Positions 1 through 12,442 of a DNA stretch of 64,000 nucleotides are shown piece after piece (position 1 is the first letter of the stretch; each line of letters starts with the position of its first letter). The notes beneath the pieces are model-generated. The model saw only the letters and a list, made by a program, of their open reading frames with translations. It was not told where the DNA came from and made no database searches. Source of the DNA: Thaumasiovibrio occultus (GTDB taxonomy: Bacteria; Pseudomonadota; Gammaproteobacteria; Enterobacterales; Vibrionaceae). The stretch lies in assembly GCA_019703815.1 (NCBI GenBank), contig AP023052.1, positions 620,001 through 684,000 on the forward strand. The letters are read 5' to 3'. A program made the position numbers and the translations under genes.

Positions 1-402
1 GGCCTAAGCGAAGAAGACATCAACAAGATGGTTCAAGATGCGGAAGCTAACGCAGAAGCGGATAAGAAGTTCGAAGAGCTGGTTTCTACTCGTAACCAAG
101 CTGACCAACTAGTTCACGGTACCCGTAAGCAAGTTGAAGAAGCAGGCGAAGCACTTCCAGCAGAAGACAAAGAGAAGATTGAAGCAGCAGTTGCAGCGCT
201 TGAAACTGCGTCGAAAGGCGAAGACAAAGAGTCAATTGAAGCGAAAATCAAAGAGCTTATTGAAGCGTCTCAAAAGCTGATGGAAATTGCTCAGCAGCAA
301 GCTCAAGCGCAACAAGGTGGCGCGGAAGGCCAACAACAAGCATCACAAGATGACGACGTTGTTGATGCAGAGTTCGAAGAAGTAAAAGACGACAAGAAGT
401 AA
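1..402 (+). CDS. dnaK: Chaperone DnaK, C-terminal end (partial, 5' truncated by window)
   Basis: The reading frame is open from the first base and ends at TAA 400-402, giving the last 133 residues of the Hsp70 chaperone DnaK. What is visible is the helical lid: charged helices ([19 protein letters not shown], then [11 protein letters not shown]), a Gln/Ala/Gly-rich linker and the acidic tail ending in [16 protein letters not shown], which matches the conserved EEVKDKK terminus of proteobacterial DnaK. The ATPase and substrate-binding domains lie upstream of the window. DnaK works with DnaJ, encoded next, and GrpE in ATP-driven folding of cytosolic clients. Confidence 0.97.
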   Translation, partial: GLSEEDINKMVQDAEANAEADKKFEELVSTRNQADQLVHGTRKQVEEAGEALPAEDKEKIEAAVAALETASKGEDKESIEAKIKELIEASQKLMEIAQQQAQAQQGGAEGQQQASQDDDVVDAEFEEVKDDKK

Positions 403-473
403 TTTCTGACTCGTTATATTAAAGGCATGCGCATACCCCTGTAAGCAAGTGCTTTTAATACAAAAACTATGAC

Positions 474-512
474 ACGGGCGTTTGGGGCAACTCTAACGCC
501 CGTCTGTTTGTT
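474..512 (+). terminator. Hairpin between dnaK and dnaJ, terminator-like
   Basis: A perfect 9-bp stem (ACGGGCGTT 474-482 with AACGCCCGT 495-503) is followed by CTGTTTGTTT. The U-tract is interrupted, so this may attenuate dnaK readthrough into dnaJ rather than fully terminate it. The rest of 403-634 is non-coding and holds no convincing ORF. Confidence 0.5.
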
Positions 513-634
513 TAAAAACGTGTCGTTATAGGTAAAGCAAACCACGTTGGCGATAGCCTTGGCAGCTTTAGCTATATCGATATAAACACAAACGGTAAAC
601 CGCCGTTTGCCAAAGATCAGTGGTGACGAGAAGC

Positions 635-1771
635 ATGTCAAAACGCGATTATTATGAAGTATTGGGCGTCGCACGTGACGCCTCTGAGCGCGACATCAAA
701 AAGGCGTACAAACGCCTAGCGATGAAATTCCACCCGGACCGTAACGCCGGTGATGCGAGCGCGGCAGATAAATTCAAAGAAGTGAAAGAAGCGTATGAGA
801 TCCTAACGGATTCGCAAAAGCGTGCTGCTTATGATCAATACGGCCACGCGGCGTTTGAGCAAGGTGGTTTTGGCGGTGGCGGCTTCGGTGGCGGCGGTGC
901 AGATTTCGGTGACATCTTCGGTGATGTGTTTGGTGATATCTTCGGTGGCGGCGGTCGTCGTCAGCAACGTGCGCAACGCGGCTCTGATCTGCGTTACAAC
1001 ATGGAGCTCACACTAGAAGAAGCGGTTCGCGGTATTACCAAAGAAATCCAAGTGCCAACCATGGCGCATTGTGATACCTGTGATGGTAGCGGCGCGAAAA
1101 AAGGCACCTCAGCAACCACCTGTGGCACCTGTCATGGTCACGGCCAAGTGCAGATGCGTCAGGGCTTCTTTGCGGTACAGCAAACCTGTCCAACCTGTCA
1201 CGGTCGCGGCAAGATTGTCAAAGATCCGTGTAACGCATGTCATGGTCAAGGTCGAACGCAAAAGACCAAGACCTTGTCAGTGAAAATTCCTGCCGGTGTC
1301 GATACGGGCGATCGCATTCGTCTATCTGGTGAAGGTGAAGCCGGGGAGTTTGGCGCGCCAGCGGGTGATTTGTACGTTCAAGTCCACGTGCGTGAACACC
1401 ATATTTTCGAGCGTGATGGCAACAACCTGTACTGCGAAGTGCCAGTGAGCTTCACAATGGCGGCATTGGGCGGCGAAGTCGAAGTGCCGACCCTTGATGG
1501 TCGCGTCAACCTGAAAGTACCAGCGGAAACCCAAACCGGTCGCATGTTCCGTATGCGTGGTAAAGGTGTGAAGTCGGTACGCAGCGGCGCAGTGGGCGAT
1601 CTGATGTGCAAGCTAGTGGTTGAAACCCCAGTGAACCTAAGCTCGCGTCAAAAAGAATTGCTTCGTGAGTTGGAAGAGTCTTGCGGCGGCGCAGCAGCCA
1701 CCAAGCATAAGCCAAAATCTGAAGGTTTCTTCAACGGCGTGAAGAAGTTTTTCGATGATCTAACGGGTTAA
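635..1771 (+). CDS. dnaJ: Co-chaperone DnaJ (Hsp40)
   Basis: A 378-residue type I J-protein, the usual length. It stimulates the DnaK ATPase and delivers unfolded clients. Domains in order: J-domain with the HPD motif at residues 33-35 (KFHPDRN), Gly/Phe-rich linker at about 75-115, zinc-binding domain with four CxxCxGxG repeats ([32 protein letters not shown]), then the C-terminal substrate-binding domains. The start at ATG 635 ([11 protein letters not shown]) matches the family; an in-frame ATG 15 bases upstream would add an unconserved MVTRS. The ribosome site is weak (GACGAGAAG). Its position after dnaK is the classic heat-shock arrangement. Confidence 0.98.
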   Translation: MSKRDYYEVLGVARDASERDIKKAYKRLAMKFHPDRNAGDASAADKFKEVKEAYEILTDSQKRAAYDQYGHAAFEQGGFGGGGFGGGGADFGDIFGDVFGDIFGGGGRRQQRAQRGSDLRYNMELTLEEAVRGITKEIQVPTMAHCDTCDGSGAKKGTSATTCGTCHGHGQVQMRQGFFAVQQTCPTCHGRGKIVKDPCNACHGQGRTQKTKTLSVKIPAGVDTGDRIRLSGEGEAGEFGAPAGDLYVQVHVREHHIFERDGNNLYCEVPVSFTMAALGGEVEVPTLDGRVNLKVPAETQTGRMFRMRGKGVKSVRSGAVGDLMCKLVVETPVNLSSRQKELLRELEESCGGAAATKHKPKSEGFFNGVKKFFDDLTG

Positions 1772-1800
1772 TCTCGTTACAGTACGAAAAAGCTCAAATA

Positions 1801-1838
1801 AAAAACGCTGCGTCCGAAAGGGCGCAGCGTTTTTTTTG
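1801..1838 (+). terminator. Rho-independent terminator after dnaJ
   Basis: The stem AACGCTGCG/CGCAGCGTT around TCCGAAAGGG is followed by eight Ts, 30 bases after the dnaJ stop. A run of A on the 5' side means it could also terminate leftward transcription from the minus-strand pilin gene. Confidence 0.9.
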
Positions 1839-1869
1839 TATCACAGGATATTGAATAGATAGTAACTCG

Positions 1870-2256
1870 TTACCAACAGTTCGCAGGGGCGGTATCGCCA
1901 TTGCCTTTCATGGTCAATGCGCTGCACTCATCACCAAGTTGCGTACCTTTCGGTGTGGCCGTTAGTACATAGAGTTCGTCACCCGTTTTGCCTTCAATTT
2001 TATAGTCGTAGAATGCGTTGTCGATTTCACAGGTTGGGCACTGAGTTGAATCTAAGGTAGTGGCTGCTGCCGAAATACCGCCTTTCATTAACTGTTTTTC
2101 AGCCCAAAATTGCATTTGCACCATATTTGCCTGTGCTTGTGAGCGATTACTTTTCATTACATGGCTGGTGTAGCTAGGGTAAGCGATAGACGCCATAACA
2201 CCGATAACCACTACAACGACCAATAATTCGATCAAAGTCACGCCTTTTTGTTTCAT
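1870..2256 (-). CDS. Type IV pilin, PilE-like minor pilin
   Basis: A 128-residue prepilin. The leader is very short (MKQKG), with the type IV peptidase site G5/V6, Glu at mature position 5 (VTLIE) and a 20-residue hydrophobic helix. The globular part carries four cysteines (CPTC, then DEC and the NCW terminus), which suggests disulfides that include the C-terminal loop. It is encoded divergently from the fimT-pilV run. The homologous V. cholerae block beside dnaJ has been linked to the competence (DNA-uptake) pilus, so a minor pilin that primes pilus assembly in the inner membrane is likely. Its specific role here is inferred from position. Confidence 0.85.
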   Translation of the reverse strand: MKQKGVTLIELLVVVVVIGVMASIAYPSYTSHVMKSNRSQAQANMVQMQFWAEKQLMKGGISAAATTLDSTQCPTCEIDNAFYDYKIEGKTGDELYVLTATPKGTQLGDECSALTMKGNGDTAPANCW

Positions 2257-2393
2257 TGTCTCATCCTGTTTCTATCTTGCTCGACGTCACTCGAACAGTG
2301 AATGGTTAAAAAATCGTAATCTCTACTAGCGATGGTATCCTCCTTGGTAATTGGATGCGCGGTACCTATTTACCTGACGAGAGTTTTTCGGAA

Positions 2394-2993
2394 ATGGCTC
2401 ACATAAATTTGCGATATACAAGGAATGCTGTACGACAAAGGTGGTGTCGTGTCGCAGGCTTCACTTTACTGGAACTGATCATCACCATGGCAGTGCTTGC
2501 AGTAATGGCAGCCTATGGCATTCCACAATTCAGTCAAATGATGGAACGAAACAGAACGGTACGTTTAGCTCAAGAGCTGAAGGGCATACTTATCCAAGGT
2601 AAATCAGAAGCAGTAATGCGAAATCAAAAATTGCAGCTGACCGCGCTTACGGATGGTGGTGTACTGAGTGGCGGGACGGATTACAGTGATGGTAATTGGT
2701 ATATCGTGCTACATGAGCCATCGGCTGCTGTCGGCACATTAGCTGAAGCAAGTAATAATGCAATTGCCTTGCTGCACGGCACTAAGTTTGACCAAAACAC
2801 GTTTCGAATTAACGGCACGATTAGCGATGGACGATTGGCGTACTTCACTTCACGTCGAGGAGCCCCGAATGTTGACATCTCATTGTCTATATCTGACTCA
2901 TCTCAAACGTTAAGCGTTCAGGGTAACAAATTTACAGGGCGAATATACGCCTGCTCTACGGGAGGAAAGGCGTATGGCTTTGAAGGCTGTTAG
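2394..2993 (+). CDS. Minor pseudopilin, FimT/GspH type
   Basis: About 199 residues, with a prepilin signature (cleavage before FTLLELIITMAVLAVM) and a GspH/FimT-like body of small beta segments; the C-terminus has a pair of Cys. I placed the start at ATG 2394, which gives a 21-residue leader and has GAGAG about 10 bases upstream. An alternative ATG at 2355 would give an unusually long leader of 35 residues. It is the first gene of four overlapping plus-strand pilin genes; its 3' end overlaps the next start by 20 bases, which suggests translational coupling. FimT proteins are minor pilins, and some bind DNA during natural transformation. Confidence 0.8.
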   Translation: MAHINLRYTRNAVRQRWCRVAGFTLLELIITMAVLAVMAAYGIPQFSQMMERNRTVRLAQELKGILIQGKSEAVMRNQKLQLTALTDGGVLSGGTDYSDGNWYIVLHEPSAAVGTLAEASNNAIALLHGTKFDQNTFRINGTISDGRLAYFTSRRGAPNVDISLSISDSSQTLSVQGNKFTGRIYACSTGGKAYGFEGC

Positions 2994-3645
2994 GTCAAGA
3001 AAACAACTCGGCATGACCATTATTGAGCTAATGGTGGCATCCGTTGTTAGCCTAATTGCAATTGGCGCAGTAGGCACTTTGTATATAAAAGGGCTACAAG
3101 CGACAACGGCGCGTTCACAAACGCTCTATCTTCGCCAATCCGTAAATGATGCGTTGCGCATTATCGCCGAAGACATGTTGCGCGCAGGATTTAGTACGAC
3201 AGGTAGTAGCTTAAAGTTATCAGGTGCGGTCAATGTGATCGAAGTGTCTGGCCCGTCAATGCCTGTCAGCGGAAACGCGTTGGCTTACGTATTCCATGAG
3301 CTAGATGAAACCGCGCCATCAACGGCTGCAGCCTCTATTACTCAAGTCGTGTTTATGGAAAAAGCAATGTCGAACAACACGGTTAAATTTTGTTATGCTG
3401 ACTTGTCATTGTCTTCAGCGCTAAAAACCAACGCTGAAATGTTGACTGCATGTAGCGGTTCGGCTTTTAGCGGTAAGTCTTTGCTCCCCCATCAGCATAT
3501 GGAGGTGACCAAATTTGAGGTGATACCGCGATTAGTGTCGACTGCCGCAGCGACTACCCAAGAGATTAGTATTGAGCTGGGTGCGAGCTTTGCGGGTCAA
3601 ACTTATAACCGTTCAACTGTCGTTACGCTAAGGAACTGGCAATGA
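2974..3645 (+). CDS. Minor pilin, PilW-like
   Basis: A 223-residue prepilin with leader MALKAVRSRKQLG, cleavage before MTIIELMVASVVSLIAIG, Glu at mature +5 and one hydrophobic helix. The length and the later segment (AEDMLRAGFSTTG) fit the PilW/GspJ class of minor pilins, which sit in the tip complex that initiates pilus assembly. It starts inside the preceding fimT-like gene and ends in an ATGA overlap with the next gene, so the four genes are probably translated from one message. Confidence 0.8.
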   Translation: MALKAVRSRKQLGMTIIELMVASVVSLIAIGAVGTLYIKGLQATTARSQTLYLRQSVNDALRIIAEDMLRAGFSTTGSSLKLSGAVNVIEVSGPSMPVSGNALAYVFHELDETAPSTAAASITQVVFMEKAMSNNTVKFCYADLSLSSALKTNAEMLTACSGSAFSGKSLLPHQHMEVTKFEVIPRLVSTAAATTQEISIELGASFAGQTYNRSTVVTLRNWQ

Positions 3646-4982
3646 TGCGAAAACAAAAAGGAATGATGAGCCTGACCATCTCCGCCATTATTTTGGTTGC
3701 AGCGCTGTTAATGTCGCTCGGATCCTCGCGCTCAGTGTTCTATCAAATTAAACGTTCACATAATGAGATATTGGCCAAACAAGCACATTGGGCGGCTGAA
3801 GGTGGGTTGGAGTGCGCGATAACACGCTCATTTTTAGATGCTGATAGCTCATTAGTCAGTGACCCATCATACCTAGCTTCTGATTGTGTCAATCCACTAG
3901 GGTTAGACTCAATTACATTTACCAACGAATTTGATGAGATCTATACAATTCGGTCGAGCTATTCATCAGCTCGAACCGCTACAGCGCTTAATCGACAAAT
4001 TAATTTTGCTGCTAAGGCTGACCGAGCACCAGGGGCAATCAAAACATCGTCTGACTTACTAGTTAGAGGCTCCGTAACAGTCGAGCCACCGCATCCAGGC
4101 GAAAAATTAGGTGAAATACCTGGAGTAGTGCCCAAAGCTCACTATTGGGAATGTGTGTTTCTTCGTTATAAAAATCAGGTTAGGTTCATGGCCGGCACAA
4201 CCATGGATAACAAGGCATTTACAGGGGCCTTACCTGGTGGTCCTTATGGGGTGACTGGTGGTCCGTATGAGATACTAAAGAACAAGGATGAATGTGCCAG
4301 TTCGCATAAGACAGTAGACTTAACTGATCTAAAAGCGGATGTCAAAGAAGACACAGACATATCACCCTTTGAAGATCTCTTTGGCAGGCCTGCATCAGAG
4401 TGGCTACAGGTCAAAACATCGACTGACCCAGATACTAAATTCGAACAAGTTATTTCTACAAGCCCTTCAGACTGCGGAACGAAGGTCTTAGGTGCAATGG
4501 CGTCTAATGAGCGGATTTGGGTTACAGGGCCCTGCGACCTTTCTACCAGCGATTTTTCGACAGTCGCTACAAATTCAGATTCGATGCCTCATGGCATATT
4601 GCTAGTTGTCCAGAATGGGGCGGTAGGCCTTTATGGTAGTCTAACCATAAAGGGGGTTCTATTGCAGTTTAATAACAGTTATACCCCAACCCCGTCTCAA
4701 TGGAATGGTTTTGACACAAACTTAGTTGCTTCATTAGATCTTGAATATGAGGCTGATGTAATCGCGATGTACCCGGGAGAGACAACGAAACATGATCCTG
4801 AACTTGCGACTTACATCCAGCAAGGCGCGCTAAAGTTTACCGGTGGACAGTATTTCGACACTAATGGGGAGTTAGGCATTTATAAAAGTGCGATGAACTT
4901 TGCGTATAACGACGACATTATAGATGGGCTGTATCCAATAAAGGGCATGGGATTAGTAGAAGGTACCTGGCATGATTTCTAA
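3642..4982 (+). CDS. PilX-like minor pilin with large C-terminal domain
   Basis: A 446-residue protein with leader MMRKQKG followed by MMSLTISAIILVAALLMSLG. The cleavage Gly and hydrophobic helix are present, but Glu at mature +5 is replaced by Thr, as is common in PilX/GspK-type minor pilins that cap the fiber. The segment EILAKQAHWAAEGGLECAI resembles the PilX N-terminal family. It is much longer than typical PilX (about 200 residues), and I could not recognise a named domain in the remaining 350 or so residues. It starts at the ATGA overlap with pilW and ends 11 bases inside the next gene. Confidence 0.75.
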   Translation: MMRKQKGMMSLTISAIILVAALLMSLGSSRSVFYQIKRSHNEILAKQAHWAAEGGLECAITRSFLDADSSLVSDPSYLASDCVNPLGLDSITFTNEFDEIYTIRSSYSSARTATALNRQINFAAKADRAPGAIKTSSDLLVRGSVTVEPPHPGEKLGEIPGVVPKAHYWECVFLRYKNQVRFMAGTTMDNKAFTGALPGGPYGVTGGPYEILKNKDECASSHKTVDLTDLKADVKEDTDISPFEDLFGRPASEWLQVKTSTDPDTKFEQVISTSPSDCGTKVLGAMASNERIWVTGPCDLSTSDFSTVATNSDSMPHGILLVVQNGAVGLYGSLTIKGVLLQFNNSYTPTPSQWNGFDTNLVASLDLEYEADVIAMYPGETTKHDPELATYIQQGALKFTGGQYFDTNGELGIYKSAMNFAYNDDIIDGLYPIKGMGLVEGTWHDF

Positions 4983-5433
4983 ACATAGAGGCTTTGGACT
5001 GCTTGAAGCGCTAATTGCACTCATCGTACTTTCTGTCGGTGTTGTCGGGCTAATTAGATTGCAAGTCTATATTGATAGGAAAGCGGACTATGCCATCGCT
5101 TCTATAGATGCATTGGCTATTGCGGAAGAAAAACTGGAGTATTTTCGAACACGAAGTACAAGAGATGGCGTATCGGAAGCTTCAGGCACTATTTATTTTG
5201 ACGGTCCTATTTTAGAACCTAATACATACAATCAAACGGTGTCAGGTGCTGGTTTAACTTACAACTATTCACTAGAGACAAAAATTAGAGACACTTTGAT
5301 GCTCCCAGGCCCAGGGACAACATCGGCAGCAGCGAAAACAATAGATGTTACAGTGCAGTGGACGGACAACTGGAACGAAACGCACGAGGTAGCACTGAAA
5401 ACCATGGTGTCACGCTACAGTGAGTTCAACTAA
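4972..5433 (+). CDS. Minor pilin, PilV-like
   Basis: A 153-residue prepilin: leader MISKHRG, cleavage before FGLLEALIALIVLSVG, Glu at mature +5. The helix is followed by the VGLIRLQ segment typical of PilV/GspI. It is the last gene of the overlapping fimT-pilW-pilX-pilV run and is followed 28 bases later by a strong terminator, so the pilin operon ends here and is insulated from the rRNA operon. Confidence 0.8.
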   Translation: MISKHRGFGLLEALIALIVLSVGVVGLIRLQVYIDRKADYAIASIDALAIAEEKLEYFRTRSTRDGVSEASGTIYFDGPILEPNTYNQTVSGAGLTYNYSLETKIRDTLMLPGPGTTSAAAKTIDVTVQWTDNWNETHEVALKTMVSRYSEFN

Positions 5434-5460
5434 CCGCTGAAATTGAGCGTTCCAAGCTGA

Positions 5461-5502
5461 AAAAGGCGTCAAAAACGTGTGTTTTTGACGCCTTTTTGTT
5501 CG
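5461..5502 (+). terminator. Terminator after the minor pilin operon
   Basis: A long inverted repeat (AAAAAGGCGTCAAAAACG with a complementary right arm ending GACGCCTTTTT) separates pilV from the rRNA promoters. Confidence 0.9.
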
Positions 5503-5539
5503 TTTGTGCGTGAAGTCCATATTTATTGATAAAAAGCGC

Positions 5540-5567
5540 TTGCCATCACAGTGAATCTCCCTATAAT
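5540..5567 (+). promoter_or_regulatory. rRNA operon promoter, upstream copy
   Basis: A TTGCCA -35 (5540-5545), 16-bp spacer and perfect TATAAT -10 (5562-5567) are followed by a GC-rich GCGCC discriminator. The 16-bp spacing and GC discriminator are typical of growth-rate and ppGpp-controlled rrn P1 promoters. Confidence 0.8.
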
Positions 5568-5675
5568 GCGCCTCTACCGACACGGAGTGCGGCGCTGAAA
5601 AGCACTGATACAGCGGGTTCGGCCCTCGAAAGAGGGGTGTCAAAAAGTGGTTTTGAAAATACTTAAAATTACTTG

Positions 5676-5703
5676 TTGACATCGATTCAGGAAAGCGTAG
5701 AAT
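5676..5703 (+). promoter_or_regulatory. rRNA operon promoter, downstream copy
   Basis: A perfect TTGACA -35 (5676-5681), 16-bp spacer and TAGAAT -10 (5698-5703), then GCGCAGCC. An AT-rich UP-like stretch (GAAAATACTTAAAATTA) lies just upstream. It has the same architecture as the copy 136 bases upstream. Confidence 0.85.
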
Positions 5704-5754
5704 GCGCAGCCCTGACGAGGCAAACGGTTCGAAAGAAGATGTTCGCCAAGTCAC

Positions 5755-5766
5755 TGTTCTTTAACA
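5755..5766 (+). promoter_or_regulatory. boxA antitermination element, 16S leader
   Basis: TGTTCTTTAACA matches the rrn boxA consensus TGCTCTTTAACA and lies about 50 bases after the downstream promoter. boxA recruits NusB/S10 so that polymerase reads through the untranslated operon. Confidence 0.8.
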
Positions 5767-5844
5767 ATATGACCATGCAATCTGTGTGGGCACTCGTTGA
5801 ATAGATAGTCAAAAAAGATTTATCAATGATACTAGTGACCAAAT

Positions 5845-5927
5845 TGATACTTCGGTATCAGCACAGTCAATTCATTCATTACTTCGGTAATGAATAACAG
5901 TATTCATTGAGCCGTTACTTCGGTAAC
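5845..5927 (+). repeat. Three successive UUCG-tetraloop hairpins in the 16S leader
   Basis: Three perfect stems each close a TTCG loop: TGATAC/GTATCA (5845-5860), ATTCATTAC/GTAATGAAT (5874-5895) and GTTAC/GTAAC (5914-5927). C(UUCG)G loops are exceptionally stable. They sit directly before the 16S start, where leader structure guides processing and assembly. Confidence 0.75.
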
Positions 5928-5937
5928 AACAAAACTT

Positions 5938-7485
<1,548 letters not shown>

Positions 7486-7550
7486 CCTAAAGACTGCTGT
7501 TAAATGCAGTGTCCACACAGATTGCTTGGTAATAATGTAAGAACAAATGT

Positions 7551-7624
7551 GTCCCGTTCGTCTAGAGGTTAGGACACCGCCCTTTCACGGCGGTAACAGG
7601 GTTCGACTCCCCTACGGGACGCCA
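7551..7624 (+). tRNA. tRNA-Glu (TTC) in the 16S-23S spacer
   Basis: The acceptor arms GTCCCGT/ACGGGAC pair, the anticodon arm is CCGCC-CTTTCAC-GGCGG with anticodon TTC, and CCA is encoded. The T-arm reads AGGG-TTCGACT-CCCCT, one base short on the 5' side of the expected 5-bp stem. The gene is 74 bases rather than about 76 and may carry the same kind of single-base loss seen in the adjacent rRNAs. Directly downstream, a stem (CCACTATCTAA paired with TTTAGATAGTGG, 7622-7661) is a likely processing structure. Confidence 0.93.
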
Positions 7625-7679
7625 CTATCTAAGTCTTTTGCTGAAAAGCTTTAGATAGTGGTTGTCGAAAGACGACACA

Positions 7680-7691
7680 TGCTCTTTAACA
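7680..7691 (+). promoter_or_regulatory. boxA element in the 16S-23S spacer
   Basis: TGCTCTTTAACA is the exact rrn boxA sequence, placed before the 23S gene as in other Vibrio and E. coli rrn spacers. The rest of 7625-7902 is non-coding spacer with short inverted repeats. Confidence 0.85.
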
Positions 7692-7902
7692 AACTGGAAA
7701 GCTGACTAGTAAATTCATCTCTATTTATAGAGGAATTATCGTTCATTGAATGAACAAGTTCTCAAAAAGCGTATTTACGAAAGTAAATACACCAACACAT
7801 TTAAGTGTTTTGGTAGAAATTGTAGCAATACAATCTCAATTGAGTCCGGCGAAAACATGAAAACCTTGGTTGTTTGCCATACGAAACCCCTTGGGGTTGT
7901 AT

Positions 7903-10789
<2,887 letters not shown>

Positions 10790-10915
10790 ACAACACCCAA
10801 GGTGTTTTGCGGACTCAGACCGCACTTGAATGTGAAGAAGAACACTAGTTAGATTTCCAAGTTTGCCCTTTTGTTTTCAGCTTTTATTAAAACCTGAAAG
10901 TAAAAGACTAAATTT

Positions 10916-11035
10916 TGCTTGGCGACCATAGCATTTTGGACCCACCTGATCCCATGCCGAACTCAGCAGTGAAACGAAATAGCGCCGATGGTAGTGTGGG
11001 GTCTCCCCATGTGAGAGTAGGACATTGCCAGGCTT
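10916..11035 (+). rRNA. rrf: 5S ribosomal RNA
   Basis: About 120 bases, from TGCTTGGCGACC to GCCAGGCTT, with complementary ends and the conserved core CCATGCCGAACTCAG, AGCGCCGATGGTAGTGTGGGG and GAGAGTAGG. Confidence 0.95.
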
Positions 11036-11090
11036 TGAACATTTTCTGGATAAAGCACTGCATAGATAAGACTTTATACAGATACCGTGT

Positions 11091-11167
11091 GGAGCGGTAG
11101 TTCAGTTGGTTAGAATACCGGCCTGTCACGCCGGGGGTCGCGGGTTCGAGTCCCGTCCGCTCCGCCA
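11091..11167 (+). tRNA. tRNA-Asp (GTC) at the end of the rRNA operon
   Basis: A 77-base cloverleaf with CCA encoded. Acceptor GGAGCGG/CCGCTCC, D-arm TTCAGTTGGTTAGAA, anticodon loop CTGTCAC with GTC at 11125-11127, T-arm CGGGTTCGAGTCCCG. All stems pair. Distal tRNA-Asp after 5S is a common arrangement in gammaproteobacterial rrn operons. Confidence 0.97.
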
Positions 11168-11175
11168 CTTGTTGA

Positions 11176-11205
11176 GAAGCCTCGCTAGAAATAGCGGGGC
11201 TTTTT
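11176..11205 (+). terminator. Terminator of the rRNA operon
   Basis: The stem AAGCCTCGCT/AGCGGGGCTT around AGAAAT is followed by a T run, nine bases after the tRNA-Asp end. Confidence 0.85.
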
Positions 11206-11655
11206 ACGTCTGTATATATTGGTTCGCCCTACGGTCTAATGAGTCCCGCTGGAGCGCCAGTCCGGACTGGGCGTCCCCACAGTTCCGCCACTTATTAAGA
11301 AGCCTCACTAGAAATAGCGGTTTTATTTTGCGTCTATTGGTTCTGAAATCGTCCCAAATATGGCGCAGTCTAGATAATAGTATTGCTTTCAATCCTGAAC
11401 TGCCCAAGCTTGTCGCCTCTGCGACCTCCGAGATTTTTCTTCCGCTATATATGTATTCCATAGAATAAACATTAGTTTTTATGGGTGAATTTCGTGAGAA
11501 CCTCTACCGTTTGATGGTAGAAATTGACATGTGGCGGCTAAATTAACCGCATTGTTTGTGATAGGGGTCGCATTGCTTCTGGCACATTTGCGACGTACGT
11601 TTAACTCTAGCTTGGGGATACTTATTATCGGGGGAGGGTCCTAGAGGAGATGGTC
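11206..11655. other. Non-coding gap with a degenerate second tRNA-Asp end and terminator
   Basis: Bases 11282-11326 (TCCGCCACTTATTAAGAAG, then CCTCACTAGAAATAGCGG) repeat the end of the functional tRNA-Asp and its terminator at 11160-11200 with scattered changes; the right arm no longer pairs well. Just before it, 11255-11273 holds an inverted repeat centred on AGTCCGGACT with CGCC/GGGCG flanks. This looks like the remnant of a duplicated tRNA-Asp unit. From 11330 to 11640 I see no gene; small stems (CTACC..GGTAG, GCGG..CCGC) lie near 11500-11550, before the next gene. Confidence 0.55.
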
Positions 11656-12366
11656 GTGAGTCGATTTACTGAGCTATCAAGAAATATCAATATATTGTTG
11701 GTTTCTCATGCTGGGTATTGTACTGAGCATGTGAAAGCGCAGGTAAATTATGCCAATTTTTTCCTGACAGAATGTCTGATCACCGAAGTCGATGTCTCTA
11801 GTGATATTTGGGAGCGATTTGATGTCGTTCTTCTGGTGAGCGAAGAGTTTTGTGATGATGACCTACATTTTCTCAGTGCGATCCGTTCGCGCTCAACTGT
11901 GCCTGTTCTCGCGATTGTTTACGAATACTCGCTTCATCAATGTAACTTGTGCTTCGAGATCGGAGGCGATGATTATGTCGCGGGTCCAAAACATCTCGAA
12001 GAGTTACCGTCGCGGATCATAGCGACGTTACGCCGTTCCCAGCGGATCTCAGCGGCTATTTCCCGCAGTGAAATGTTGCTTGATGAGCTCTATCTCAACC
12101 GAACCAAAGGGGTTGTGAAAGTGGGTGGCAAGCTCATAGAGCTTACCTCAATTCAATTTACGCTGCTTTGGGTGCTCGCTACCTACCGAACCAAAGTGTT
12201 AGACAAGCCTTTCTTGTATAAAACGGTGCTAGAAAAAGACTTTGCCTCTCATGATCGCAGCCTTGATATGCATATGAGCCGTGTTAGAAAGAAGCTAGTA
12301 CAAGCCGGCTTAGATAGTGAGCGCTTGAAAACCGTGCATGGTGTGGGCTATTGCCTGAAGTACTAA
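11656..12366 (+). CDS. OmpR-family winged-helix regulator with degenerate receiver domain
   Basis: 236 residues from GTG 11656, which has AGAGGAG (11643-11649) at ideal spacing; the ATG at 11650 abuts that site and is less likely. Residues 11-125 are arranged like a response-regulator receiver but lack its chemistry. The acidic pair is replaced (INILLVSHAG), the acceptor Asp position falls at Val61/Ser62 (DVVLLVSEEF), and no KPF motif is seen. Residues 140-236 are a clear winged helix (ELTSIQFTLLWVLA, DRSLDMHMSRVRKKL, KTVHGVGYCLKY). No sensor kinase gene is adjacent. It probably controls the TonB receptor gene 109 bases downstream; that link is inferred. Confidence 0.8.
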   Translation: MSRFTELSRNINILLVSHAGYCTEHVKAQVNYANFFLTECLITEVDVSSDIWERFDVVLLVSEEFCDDDLHFLSAIRSRSTVPVLAIVYEYSLHQCNLCFEIGGDDYVAGPKHLEELPSRIIATLRRSQRISAAISRSEMLLDELYLNRTKGVVKVGGKLIELTSIQFTLLWVLATYRTKVLDKPFLYKTVLEKDFASHDRSLDMHMSRVRKKLVQAGLDSERLKTVHGVGYCLKY

Positions 12367-12442
12367 TGACGGACTGATTAGTTGTAACACTTGTAAAAGT
12401 CCTTTACCTGAGATGCCAATATTGGAATTATAGCGCTCCAAT

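Noticed and set aside
10908-11461. Open frames overlapping the 5S RNA, tRNA-Asp and the gap behind it on both strands
   Set aside because: They run through structural RNA genes and the decayed tRNA copy; a protein hit here is a known false annotation of rRNA-tRNA ends.
11650-11655. ATG 11650 as the start of the winged-helix regulator
   Set aside because: The AGAGGAG site directly touches this ATG; the GTG at 11656 has proper spacing.
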